Shown: positions 23,909 to 30,966 of the stretch, piece after piece
Layout: each line of letters begins with the position of its first letter
Numbering within the stretch: position 1 is the first letter of the stretch
Source of the DNA: Treponema sp.
Lineage (GTDB): Bacteria; Spirochaetota; Spirochaetia; Treponematales; Treponemataceae
Assembly: GCA_017616165.1 (NCBI GenBank)
Contig: JAFZYR010000032.1
Span: 1 to 33,967 of the forward strand
DNA length: 33,967 nucleotides
Direction: 5' to 3'
Made by a program: the position numbers and the translations under genes
Notes under the pieces: model-generated
Told to the model about the DNA's origin: nothing
Seen by the model: only the letters and a program-made list of their open reading frames with translations
The model's database searches: none

Positions 23909-25501
23909 TTATTGATTCAATATCTTCAAAAAATAATCTACTTCTACGCGCACACGGTTAAGGAATGACTGTGTATATGCAAACCTGTTCCCGTCCGGAA
24001 AGTGCAGGTACAGATATTCTCTTTCCTGAATAAGCTTTGTTATCTTTTGCTCCAGCTGATCAGCAGGGAGCTTTGTTTCGCCGGTTAGCAGGGATTTTAG
24101 TTCTTTAAGTGAGGCGGCTTCTTCTTGTAGAATTTGTGCAATCTTCTGGGGCCCTTCGAGAGCCTCAGGGACCCCGAAAGTATCATGTGTTCTTTGTGGT
24201 TCTTGAAGAGCCTCAGGGACCCCGAAAGTATCATGTGTTCTTTGTGGTTCTCGAAGAGCCTCAAGAATCTGCTCATACCTCACCATTATCGGCGTGGTAA
24301 ACATCTTTTCATTTTTCTTGAAGGCCGGCTCGTTAAAGGCGGCAGCGTAGTTAGCATCATTTTTGATTCTGCTGGAATAAAGGAAGCGTGCCTTATCTGC
24401 CATGGCTCCCTTTGTGTGTGTGCGGCCTGCAGAATATGCAAAATCAAGGCCGTAGGTTTTAATAGGAACAGACTTGTCCTTACGGAAAAGCAGGGCATAA
24501 TAATAGGCTGTAATTCCAACCGAACCAAACGGTTCATTTTTTGGAGGAAGTATTCCTGCCTGTTCAAACCTGTCTATAAAGCGTGCCTGGGTAAACTCTG
24601 TTGTAAAAAAGCTAAGCTGTTCAGGTTTAAAATAACGCGTAATTGCGTGCAGCGAAGAAAGGCCTGCAAAAACATGGGTTTCAACCCTGCTCATTCCAAT
24701 AAAGCATTTGGAAATGACATTCTGTGCTTCTTCTATAAAAACTGCATCGGGAACAATTCCCTGTGCAACAAGCGGCTGCAAGGCAGTGTCTACGCAGATT
24801 ACATAATGCCCCTTGCGTGCTTCTTCAATTCCCTGGACCAGAGATTCCCCGGCTCCAAAAACAATAATGGGTTTATCAACACTTTCAAAGAAATTCTGAA
24901 TGGGAATTGTTTTATCGCAGCAGGCAAGATTTTTAAAAAAGTTTGTACTGTAGCGGCGGCCAAATTTTACAAGCGTAACTCTGTTTGCCCAATAGGTCAT
25001 AAGTGCATTTACTGCATTTTCCATAACCTTGTCATAAAGCTGTGAGTTAAATTGTGCGCCCGCAGAAAAGTCAATTTTAATTATACGGCGGAAGGTTCCG
25101 CACTGGGGGAGTGTAAAGCCGCTTTGCAAAGTCACGTTCTGTTTTGTCAAAAGCGGACCAAGGTTTAAAAGCTCCTCCTTTGTAAGAAAAGAAAACCTGT
25201 CGTCCTGTACAGCTTCCTTTTGTTCAAGCATTAAAGCATAAAGCTCTTCCTCATACTCACAGGCAAGCATTATACAATCCTGCGGCAGCTTCTGGGCAAG
25301 CTCCTTGAGCCCGTAGCTTAAAACAGGAGACACACAAAGAATGATAGTCTGCGGCTGCAGCACAAGCTCTTGTATATATTGATTTATTGCCTTTGAGGGA
25401 GCGTATTTGGAATAAAGATATTTATCCCTGTAAGAAACAGTAAAGCCCTGTGCCGTTTGAACGAGACAGGGCTTTGTAGAATTTGAAATATTATTATTCA
25501 A
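23909..25501 (-). CDS. DUF115 / MptE-like family protein with tandem repeat insertion
   Basis: This 530-residue protein matches the DUF115 family (6-hydroxymethylpterin pyrophosphokinase MptE-like), also found in motility accessory factor (Maf) proteins that modify flagellin. The signature region is KPIIVFGAGESLVQGIEEAR followed by VICVDTALQPLVAQGIVPDAV, a nucleotide-binding Rossmann-like fold, then EPFGSVGITAYYYALLFRK. In archaea MptE makes a pterin diphosphate; in bacteria with flagella a role in glycosylation is more common, so the substrate is open. At residues of about 412-450 there are tandem 16-residue repeats (EALREPQRTHDTFGVP) derived from the palindromic element. The start is TTG at 25501 with no Shine-Dalgarno, 2 bases after the upstream gene, suggesting coupling. 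Confidence 0.8.
   Translation of the reverse strand: MNNNISNSTKPCLVQTAQGFTVSYRDKYLYSKYAPSKAINQYIQELVLQPQTIILCVSPVLSYGLKELAQKLPQDCIMLACEYEEELYALMLEQKEAVQDDRFSFLTKEELLNLGPLLTKQNVTLQSGFTLPQCGTFRRIIKIDFSAGAQFNSQLYDKVMENAVNALMTYWANRVTLVKFGRRYSTNFFKNLACCDKTIPIQNFFESVDKPIIVFGAGESLVQGIEEARKGHYVICVDTALQPLVAQGIVPDAVFIEEAQNVISKCFIGMSRVETHVFAGLSSLHAITRYFKPEQLSFFTTEFTQARFIDRFEQAGILPPKNEPFGSVGITAYYYALLFRKDKSVPIKTYGLDFAYSAGRTHTKGAMADKARFLYSSRIKNDANYAAAFNEPAFKKNEKMFTTPIMVRYEQILEALREPQRTHDTFGVPEALQEPQRTHDTFGVPEALEGPQKIAQILQEEAASLKELKSLLTGETKLPADQLEQKITKLIQEREYLYLHFPDGNRFAYTQSFLNRVRVEVDYFLKILNQ
24151..24266. repeat. Tandem 48-bp repeat built on palindromic element family A, in frame in the DUF115 gene
   Basis: Two full 48-base units and a third partial unit run head to tail. 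Each carries GAGCCTCAGGGACCCCGAAA or a variant, then a shared spacer TATCATGTGTTCTTTGTG. 48 is divisible by 3, so each unit adds 16 residues (consensus EALxEPQRTHDTFGVP on the minus strand). The outer unit keeps the full family core GCCCTTCGAGAGCCTCAGGG. Confidence 0.93.
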
Positions 25502-25503
25502 AA

Positions 25504-26988
25504 TTAGAAGGATGAACTAAAGAAGTTATCGATGTAAACAGCAATAAAGTCATTCTCAAGCTTTGGATCCTGGAACAAAACTGACTGAGAAGAAGTTTCA
25601 TCTATCTGTGAAATAAGGATAGAATAGCTTGAGTTTTCTTCTTCTTCAGAGGTTTCCTTAACACCAGCTGCTGTGTACTGAAGAACGGCAATATCTCCAT
25701 TAAGTACAATAGGCTCAGAGTATTCGTTGAGCTTAAGGCTGAATGCTTTTTTAAGGAAGTCTTCGTTTGTATCTGCAGAAGAAAGACCTGTTGGTGTTGT
25801 ATCCATTATGCCGAACAGACTTACAGAACCGTAGTTCAGAGGGAATGCTTCAAGATCAGTAATTACGGCATTCTCATAATTGAGGGCTGCAGTTTCCATA
25901 TCGCTCTGCTTGGCTTCTTTTGTAAAACTCTTTGCAATATCAGAATAATAGTCTTCTACGATTGTTGCCTCATAAGTAGTAATGTAGTTGAGTACATCGC
26001 TCAAGGTTTCGTCAGCAGTAAAATCCGGCTGAGTAGAAGCGCCGTCACATTTGAAAATTGAATAGCCGATAGTTGTCTGAACTGCAGGGCTGATTTCATC
26101 AACAGCAAGACCTGTAATTTTTGAAAGCTCATCCTTGTCTTCAAGAAGGTTTTCAATCTGATACTGTGAGTTGTTAGAAAGCTTTCCTTCTGAATCGCTG
26201 TAGTTCTTGTCTGAATATTCTGCAATTGCATCTTCAAAGGTAATCTGTCCCTTAGAGATTCTTGAAGTAACCTTATCTGCAATATCCTTTGTTTCTACTG
26301 TGATTACAGAAAGATCATATTTTACAAATTTCTGTGAATTAGCTTTTCCATATTTTTCCTGTTCTTCTACAGGATATTCTCTTGTAGAGAAGGTAGCCAT
26401 CTTAAATGCACGAAGCTCCTGACCAAAGTTGTCAAGGAAAGCGCTTTCTGCTTCTGAAGATTTAAGACCAAAAAGCTTATAACCACCAAAGGTGCTTGAG
26501 GTTCCGTAATAGTCATCAAAGTAGCGGCCTGTATATAAGCTGTCTCTTATGCTGTCTGTAAGCTGCTGGATATAAGAAGCATCTGCCTGAAGATATGCTT
26601 TTTTAGAGAATTTTCCGTTTTCATCAGAAAAATAATTCTTGATTGTACGGTTGATAGATTCCTGTGGAACTTCATAACCTGCAGTCTTAAGAGCATATTC
26701 CTGTGCATATTTTTGTACAGTAGCGTTGAATGCGTAGCTGTAAAGTGAAAACTGGTTAGACTGATTTATTTCCTGGCCATTATTTCTAAATGCTTCTGCA
26801 TACTGTGAAAGAAAGTTTGTAAAATCAGAACCATATTCATAGCTGATTTTTCTGCCATTATATTTACCGAACACGAGAGCTTCCTGCTGCTCTGCTGCTC
26901 TAGATAAAGAAGATGGAAGTACGAATGCGATAAAACATATAATAAGAATGATTGACGCACCGAATGTGTAAAGAACACCTTTTTTCAT
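25504..26988 (-). CDS. PpiD/SurA-like membrane-anchored chaperone with degenerate parvulin domain
   Basis: This 494-residue protein has one N-terminal membrane helix (about residues 5-28), then a SurA_N-like helical chaperone region (EALVFGKYNGRKISYEYGSD, VPQESINRTIKNYF, NGKFSKKAYLQ), as in PpiD. A parvulin-like region at about 225-315 (RISKGQITFEDAIAEYSD) has SEGKLSNNS where active parvulins carry a GGxLG motif, so isomerase activity is doubtful. A second related segment follows near 400-440 (DEDFLKKAFSLKLNEYSEPI-like). It probably helps exported proteins fold at the inner membrane. AAGGG precedes the ATG and a good promoter lies upstream. The DUF115 gene follows 2 bases after its stop. Confidence 0.82.
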   Translation of the reverse strand: MKKGVLYTFGASIILIICFIAFVLPSSLSRAAEQQEALVFGKYNGRKISYEYGSDFTNFLSQYAEAFRNNGQEINQSNQFSLYSYAFNATVQKYAQEYALKTAGYEVPQESINRTIKNYFSDENGKFSKKAYLQADASYIQQLTDSIRDSLYTGRYFDDYYGTSSTFGGYKLFGLKSSEAESAFLDNFGQELRAFKMATFSTREYPVEEQEKYGKANSQKFVKYDLSVITVETKDIADKVTSRISKGQITFEDAIAEYSDKNYSDSEGKLSNNSQYQIENLLEDKDELSKITGLAVDEISPAVQTTIGYSIFKCDGASTQPDFTADETLSDVLNYITTYEATIVEDYYSDIAKSFTKEAKQSDMETAALNYENAVITDLEAFPLNYGSVSLFGIMDTTPTGLSSADTNEDFLKKAFSLKLNEYSEPIVLNGDIAVLQYTAAGVKETSEEEENSSYSILISQIDETSSQSVLFQDPKLENDFIAVYIDNFFSSSF

Positions 26989-27028
26989 ATTGTTACCCTT
27001 TTTATTGTTGTTTTAAAATAATTAAACT

Positions 27029-27057
27029 ATTTTAACACAGAATGAACTTGTAGTCAA
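27029..27057 (-). promoter_or_regulatory. Promoter of the PpiD-like / DUF115 operon
   Basis: Read on the minus strand, TTGACT (27057-27052) and TAAAAT (27034-27029) are separated by exactly 17 bases. The start codon is at 26988, giving a leader of about 35 nt. Confidence 0.8.
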
Positions 27058-27145
27058 TTTATGGAACGGATAATGTGTGCCCGACCGGACACCAGTTTTT
27101 TTTCCAGAATAAAAAAATATTTCTTTATTTTATAAAAATATGGTT

Positions 27146-27151
27146 TATAAT
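27146..27151 (+). promoter_or_regulatory. -10 box of the small membrane protein gene
   Basis: A perfect TATAAT lies 33 bases before ATG 27185; AGGAG lies between them at 27173-27177. The surrounding 27105-27170 is almost entirely A and T and no clear -35 can be chosen. Confidence 0.55.
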
Positions 27152-27184
27152 ATATATATAAATTAATTCAATAGGAGTGCTGTT

Positions 27185-27406
27185 ATGGCAAAAGGAAAGG
27201 ATTACTTTGGATTGGGAAGATTGATCAGTATTATTCTTGCAATCATCCCTGTAACCGCATGGCTTTGTGGATGGCTCACAAGATTTAAGGAAGGCAAGAT
27301 TATTGCTGGTATCATCCGTCTTCTCTTTGGATGGAACATCATCTGGATTCTCGACTTGATCCTTATGATCCTTCAGGGAAAGATCCTCCGCATCCTGAAC
27401 TGCTAG
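27185..27406 (+). CDS. Small membrane protein, two or three hydrophobic segments
   Basis: This 73-residue protein begins MAKGKDYFGLGRLISIILAI. It has hydrophobic stretches at about 12-29, 37-46 and 48-65, separated by the basic patch TRFKEGK, and ends with GKILRILNC. Proteins with this pattern (GLGRxxSxILAIIPVT, then RxxFGWNIxWxxDLxxMI) are, from memory, widespread in Firmicutes and spirochaetes without assigned function. A clear AGGAG site, its own -10 and a terminator make it a monocistronic gene. It may be stress- or envelope-related, but nothing in the sequence decides this. Confidence 0.85.
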   Translation: MAKGKDYFGLGRLISIILAIIPVTAWLCGWLTRFKEGKIIAGIIRLLFGWNIIWILDLILMILQGKILRILNC

Positions 27407-27433
27407 TACTAGTATAAAAAGTTAAACTAATAA

Positions 27434-27465
27434 GCCCGAAAGCTTCCTTTCGGGCCTTTTTTTTT
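27434..27465 (+). terminator. Rho-independent terminator of the small membrane protein gene
   Basis: GCCCGAAAG (27434-27442) and CTTTCGGGC (27447-27455) form a perfect 9-bp stem with a CTTC loop, followed after one C by nine T residues. Confidence 0.95.
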
Positions 27466-27495
27466 GGGTTGACGCGCTACGCTCGCAAGAACGTG

Positions 27496-28626
27496 CTATC
27501 TGCTTGTACTAAGCTTACTCTTGGCTTCGTATCTTGCAACTGCTTCCTTTATGAGCAGGTCAACCAGATCTTCAAACTTAAGTCCCGCAGCATCACACAT
27601 CTTTGGGAACATGCTTATTGGTGTAAAGCCCGGCAGGGTATTGATTTCGTTCAGATAAACCTGCTTTGTATCACGGTCAATAAAAAAGTCTACTCTGGCA
27701 AGCCCTGTTGCATCCAGCACCTTGTAGGCGGCACAGGCTGTCTTACGGATTTTTTCAAGATCGTTTTCGCTAAGCTCTGCAGGAACCAGAAGATTTGCAC
27801 CGTCCGGATCATTGTACTTGGCATCAAAATCGTAAAAATCATGATTAGGAACAATTTCACCAGGAATATAGGCAACAACCTCTTCTACGTCGCTGTCTGC
27901 AGGGTAAGTAACTGAGTTTCCTGTAACACTGCATTCAATTTCGCGTGCATTATCAAGAGATTTTTCTACGAGAATCTTATCGTCCCAGTTAAAGGCTTCC
28001 ATAATTGCAAAGTTCAATTCCTTGCGGTCCTTGGCTTTTGAAGCACCGTTAGAACTTCCTGCACAGCAAGGCTTTACAAACATAGGATATCCAAGCTCTT
28101 TTTCGGTTTCTTCAATAACTGCATCGTAAACAACGCTGTCCAGAACAACAGAACGCTTGATGCAGACATATGGAACAACCGGGAGGCTTACACTCTGCCA
28201 GATAAGCTTTGTTTTTTCCTTATCCATTGTAAGTGCCGAAGCAAGTGTGGTACAGCCGATATAAGGAATGTCTGCCATTTCAAACAAGCCCTGAATTGTA
28301 CCGTCCTCGCCGTAGGTTCCGTGAAGGGCAGGGAAAACTACATCAACGTCCAAAGGCTTGCCGCCTGCAACAAAGGCATTCTTTTTTCCGGCAGGAACAA
28401 TGCTTACAGCCTTGCTTTCGTCTTCCTTGATTGTAAGTACGGCTTTGGTATCCTTGCAGATTCGCTCGTATTCAGAATCGTCCTGAAGGTACCATTTTCC
28501 TTCCTTTGTAATACCAATCAACAAAACCTTATTTTCTTTTTTGATGTGGCTTGCAATTGCTGCTGCAGAAACTAAGCTTACTTCGTGTTCGCCGGAACGG
28601 CCTCCGTATATTACTGCAATATTCAT
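27496..28626 (-). CDS. ddl: D-alanine--D-alanine ligase
   Basis: This 376-residue ATP-grasp enzyme makes the D-Ala-D-Ala dipeptide for peptidoglycan. It has an N-terminal YGGRSGEHEVSLVSA, the HGTYGEDGTIQGLFE substrate loop, and the metal and phosphate motif ARVDFFIDRDTKQVYLNEIN with TLPGFTPISMFPK. The omega-loop region reads FDAKYNDPDGANLLVPAEL, as in ordinary D-Ala ligases; nothing points to a D-lactate type. The ATP-binding strand reads KPCCAGSSNGASK where most homologues have KPANLGSSVGISK, an unusual double Cys. AGGGGG precedes the ATG. It follows murE with a 1-base gap, forming a wall-precursor operon. Confidence 0.96.
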   Translation of the reverse strand: MNIAVIYGGRSGEHEVSLVSAAAIASHIKKENKVLLIGITKEGKWYLQDDSEYERICKDTKAVLTIKEDESKAVSIVPAGKKNAFVAGGKPLDVDVVFPALHGTYGEDGTIQGLFEMADIPYIGCTTLASALTMDKEKTKLIWQSVSLPVVPYVCIKRSVVLDSVVYDAVIEETEKELGYPMFVKPCCAGSSNGASKAKDRKELNFAIMEAFNWDDKILVEKSLDNAREIECSVTGNSVTYPADSDVEEVVAYIPGEIVPNHDFYDFDAKYNDPDGANLLVPAELSENDLEKIRKTACAAYKVLDATGLARVDFFIDRDTKQVYLNEINTLPGFTPISMFPKMCDAAGLKFEDLVDLLIKEAVARYEAKSKLSTSR

Positions 28627-28627
28627 T

Positions 28628-30394
28628 TTATTCCCCCTGTGTATATCCCATCTCGTTTAATGCTTTTTTTGCTTCGCTGATTTCATCATAAGGCATTGTG
28701 TAATCTTTGTATATTATGCTGTTTTCGTGTGACTTTCCAAGCAACAGGACGATGTCGCCTTTTTGTGCCATTTTGAAGGTCTCTCGAATAGCCTGTGGTC
28801 TGTCGTGAATTATAAAAAGGTTTTCACCCATGACCTTTCCTTCTTTTTCGGCACCGGCTGCAATCATTTTGAGCAGCTCTACCGGATCTTCACCGCGAGG
28901 GTCCTCATCTGCAAGCACAATTACATCACAGAACTTTGCTGCAATCTGTCCCTGAAGCGGACGCTTCGTAAGGTCACGTTCTCCACCGCTTCCAAAAAGA
29001 GCAAACATGCGGCCTGTACAGCGCTTACGGATTGGCGGGAAAATTGTTTCAAAGCTCGAAGGTGTATGGGCGTAATCAACAATCAGTTCAAATGGCTGGT
29101 CTTCATCAATTACAGTCATGCGCCCCTTGATTGGTGTAAGCTCAGAAACAAGGGCTGCAAGCTCTTCAAAGCTTTTGTCTGTAACGCTGCTTACTGCTGT
29201 AATTGCTGCCATGAGGTTGTAGGCATTAAAGGCTCCGGGAAGACTTGCTCTTACACTAAAATGACAGTTAGGACGAGGCACAACTGGATCATAGTGCTCC
29301 GGATAAACAGAGCTAGTTCCATCTGCATCTACATCAAAGCTCAAGCCGTAGGTTGCACTTGCAATATTGCGGGCAGTCATATAGCGCAGGTTTTCCGGAA
29401 TAGGCGGAAGTGGTGTTGCCTGTGAACCGCTTTCTGCAGCTGCCTTGCCGGCCTTTCCTTCTGTTGTAAAGCCATAAACCGGCTGCTTTGTTGCTTCAAT
29501 AAAATACTGTGCCGAAGGGTCTTCAAGGTTTACAATTCCAATAGAATTGATTTTCTGCTTTACTCCGGCAATTGTCTTTATGTGACTGTGCTTATCAAGT
29601 GCACGGAAAAGGTTTGCCTTGTCGTGTCTGTAGGTTTCAAAGTTTTTATGGAACTCAAGATGCTCAAGCGTAACGTTCATAAACACGCCGCAGTCAAAAA
29701 GAATATTTCCGCAGCGGTTGAGCTTTGTTGAAAGTCCGTGAGAAGAAGCTTCTACAACAGCATACTTACAGCCGTTTTCTAGCATTTCGTTTAAGTGATG
29801 CTGAATGATTGGTGCTTCAGGAGTTGTCTGATGCTGCGGGTTAGGAAGTGCGTCACCTCCAAAGGAATATTCTACTGTGCTTATAAAGCCGGCCTTTTCT
29901 CCTGCGGCTCTGAGCAGCTGCCATATAAAGCTTACGGTGCTTGATTTGCCTTCGGTGCCGGTTACACCAATAACAATAAGGCGTTCGCTTGGGTTATCAT
30001 AAAAGCGTGCAGAAAGTGGTGCCATTGCAAAGCGTGCATCCGGAACCTTAATAAGGGCTGGTGCAAACTTTGGACTTTCATCGCTTAATGCGTTATTCAT
30101 TGTCCGCTTGATAATTGCTTCGGCTATATCTGTCTGCTGAGAAGGGCTTAGCGTACCCTGAAAAACAACGGCATTTGCTCCGGCTAAAATTGCCTGTGCA
30201 ATATAGTTGTTACCGTCTGTATGTGTTCCCGGCAAAGCAAAATAAAGTGAATTTTTGCAGGCCTCTCGTGAGTCAAACACCAGGTTTGTAACAGGAATAT
30301 TATTTATTTCCGATAAATCTTCGATTTTAGTACCATCTGCCGCCACCACTGCGTTTTCGAACGCCGGCAGAATCTGCGAAAGCTGTTTTGTCAT
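28628..30394 (-). CDS. murE: UDP-MurNAc-tripeptide synthetase MurE
   Basis: This 588-residue Mur ligase adds the third amino acid to UDP-MurNAc-L-Ala-D-Glu. The N-terminal domain reads NLVFDSREACKNSLYFALPG and HTDGNNYI. The ATP loop is GVTGTEGKSSTVSFI. EASSHGLSTKLNRCG and FDCGVFMNVTLEHLEFH follow, and the C-terminal domain has VDYAHTPSSFE and GSGGERDLTKRP. The specificity motif, DNPR in diaminopimelate enzymes, is DEDPRGEDP here; spirochaetes are known for ornithine at this position, so an ornithine-adding enzyme is plausible. I start at ATG 30394: the frame opens further upstream, but that part crosses the -10 box and the divergent gene. No Shine-Dalgarno is present. ddl follows in the same operon. 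Confidence 0.95.
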   Translation of the reverse strand: MTKQLSQILPAFENAVVAADGTKIEDLSEINNIPVTNLVFDSREACKNSLYFALPGTHTDGNNYIAQAILAGANAVVFQGTLSPSQQTDIAEAIIKRTMNNALSDESPKFAPALIKVPDARFAMAPLSARFYDNPSERLIVIGVTGTEGKSSTVSFIWQLLRAAGEKAGFISTVEYSFGGDALPNPQHQTTPEAPIIQHHLNEMLENGCKYAVVEASSHGLSTKLNRCGNILFDCGVFMNVTLEHLEFHKNFETYRHDKANLFRALDKHSHIKTIAGVKQKINSIGIVNLEDPSAQYFIEATKQPVYGFTTEGKAGKAAAESGSQATPLPPIPENLRYMTARNIASATYGLSFDVDADGTSSVYPEHYDPVVPRPNCHFSVRASLPGAFNAYNLMAAITAVSSVTDKSFEELAALVSELTPIKGRMTVIDEDQPFELIVDYAHTPSSFETIFPPIRKRCTGRMFALFGSGGERDLTKRPLQGQIAAKFCDVIVLADEDPRGEDPVELLKMIAAGAEKEGKVMGENLFIIHDRPQAIRETFKMAQKGDIVLLLGKSHENSIIYKDYTMPYDEISEAKKALNEMGYTQGE

Positions 30395-30400
30395 GATTTT

Positions 30401-30406
30401 ATTATA
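30401..30406 (-). promoter_or_regulatory. -10 box of murE, placed for a leaderless transcript
   Basis: A perfect TATAAT (minus strand) lies exactly 6 bases before ATG 30394. The -35 is weak (TTTTAT at 30429-30424). It is back to back with the queD -10 at 30434. Confidence 0.65.
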
Positions 30407-30430
30407 ACCATTTGCGCAAAAAAATAAAAG

Positions 30431-30439
30431 TGATATAAT
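30431..30439 (+). promoter_or_regulatory. Extended -10 of queD, placed for a leaderless transcript
   Basis: TGATATAAT is an extended -10 (TGn plus a perfect TATAAT at 30434-30439), ending 6 bases before ATG 30446. No Shine-Dalgarno lies between. Confidence 0.65.
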
Positions 30440-30445
30440 CAAGCT

Positions 30446-30859
30446 ATGTTTGAAGTACGGGTAACAGCCGATTTTGCTGCGGCACATTTTTTACGCGATT
30501 ACAACGGCAAGTGCGAAAATCTGCACGGCCACAACTATAAGGTATATGCTCATGTCCGGGGTCCAAAGCTCAACGAAGGGGGCATGCTGCTTGATTTTAC
30601 AAAGCTTAAGGACGCGCTCCGTCAGGTCTGCAAACAGTTAGACCACACTAACTTAAATGATTTGTCTGTGTTTGACCAGAACCCAAGTGCCGAGCGCATT
30701 GCCATGTACATTTACAACGGAGTAGTGGAGCTGCTTAAAAAAGAGGGAATAGACCTTTCGTATGCAGCAGGCAAACCTGAACCTGTCTTGTACTGTATAG
30801 ACGTCTTCGAAACCGAATCGTCTCGAGCACGTTATCTCGTAGATGAAAAACAGAAATGA
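30446..30859 (+). CDS. queD: 6-pyruvoyl-tetrahydropterin synthase family protein, probable QueD
   Basis: This 137-residue protein matches 6-carboxytetrahydropterin synthase, the second enzyme of the route from GTP to preQ0 and queuosine. Zinc ligands H14 (in DFAAAHFL), H27 and H29 (in ENLHGHNY) are present, with the catalytic Cys C23 in GKCENLHGH and D66-H67 in LDHTNLND. Length and motifs are normal for QueD. No other queuosine gene is in the window, so the pathway is inferred. It is divergent from murE, with 51 bases between starts, and its message should begin at the ATG itself. Confidence 0.9.
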   Translation: MFEVRVTADFAAAHFLRDYNGKCENLHGHNYKVYAHVRGPKLNEGGMLLDFTKLKDALRQVCKQLDHTNLNDLSVFDQNPSAERIAMYIYNGVVELLKKEGIDLSYAAGKPEPVLYCIDVFETESSRARYLVDEKQK

Positions 30860-30880
30860 TCTCTTAAAACAGGGATTCAA

Positions 30881-30915
30881 GGTACTAAAATTAAAAAATA
30901 TTAAAAAATAGTACC
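30881..30915. promoter_or_regulatory. Inverted repeat upstream of the AAA ATPase gene (operator candidate)
   Basis: GGTACTA (30881-30887) and TAGTACC (30909-30915) are a perfect 7-bp inverted repeat. They flank two direct copies of TTAAAAAATA (30891-30900 and 30901-30910). The right arm lies where the -35 would be, 20 bases before the -10. Confidence 0.4.
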
Positions 30916-30932
30916 CTAAAACGGCATTTATG

Positions 30933-30941
30933 TGATATAAT
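30933..30941 (+). promoter_or_regulatory. Extended -10 of the AAA ATPase gene
   Basis: TGATATAAT (TGn plus a perfect TATAAT at 30936-30941) is followed by AAGGAG at 30950-30955 and ATG at 30967. Unlike the leaderless set, this gene has a normal ribosome-binding site. Confidence 0.65.
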
Positions 30942-30966
30942 TCCAATATAAGGAGTTATAGCACTT

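Noticed and set aside
24151..24266. Possible CRISPR-like repeats and spacers in the DUF115 gene
   Set aside because: The spacer between cores is identical in both units and the array is in frame, so it is a protein-coding tandem repeat.
24134..25045. A 303-codon plus-strand frame opposite the DUF115 gene
   Set aside because: It is Cys- and Lys-rich without domains and lies opposite a recognised family; its start is in the tandem repeat.
27076..27107. Imperfect hairpin GTGT...ACAC followed by T residues on the plus strand
   Set aside because: The stem has a bulge and only six pairs, and no plus-strand gene lies upstream for it to terminate.
30395..30487. N-terminal extension of murE reaching to 30487
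   Set aside because: It would cross the murE -10 box and run into the divergent queD gene; conserved MurE sequence begins after ATG 30394.
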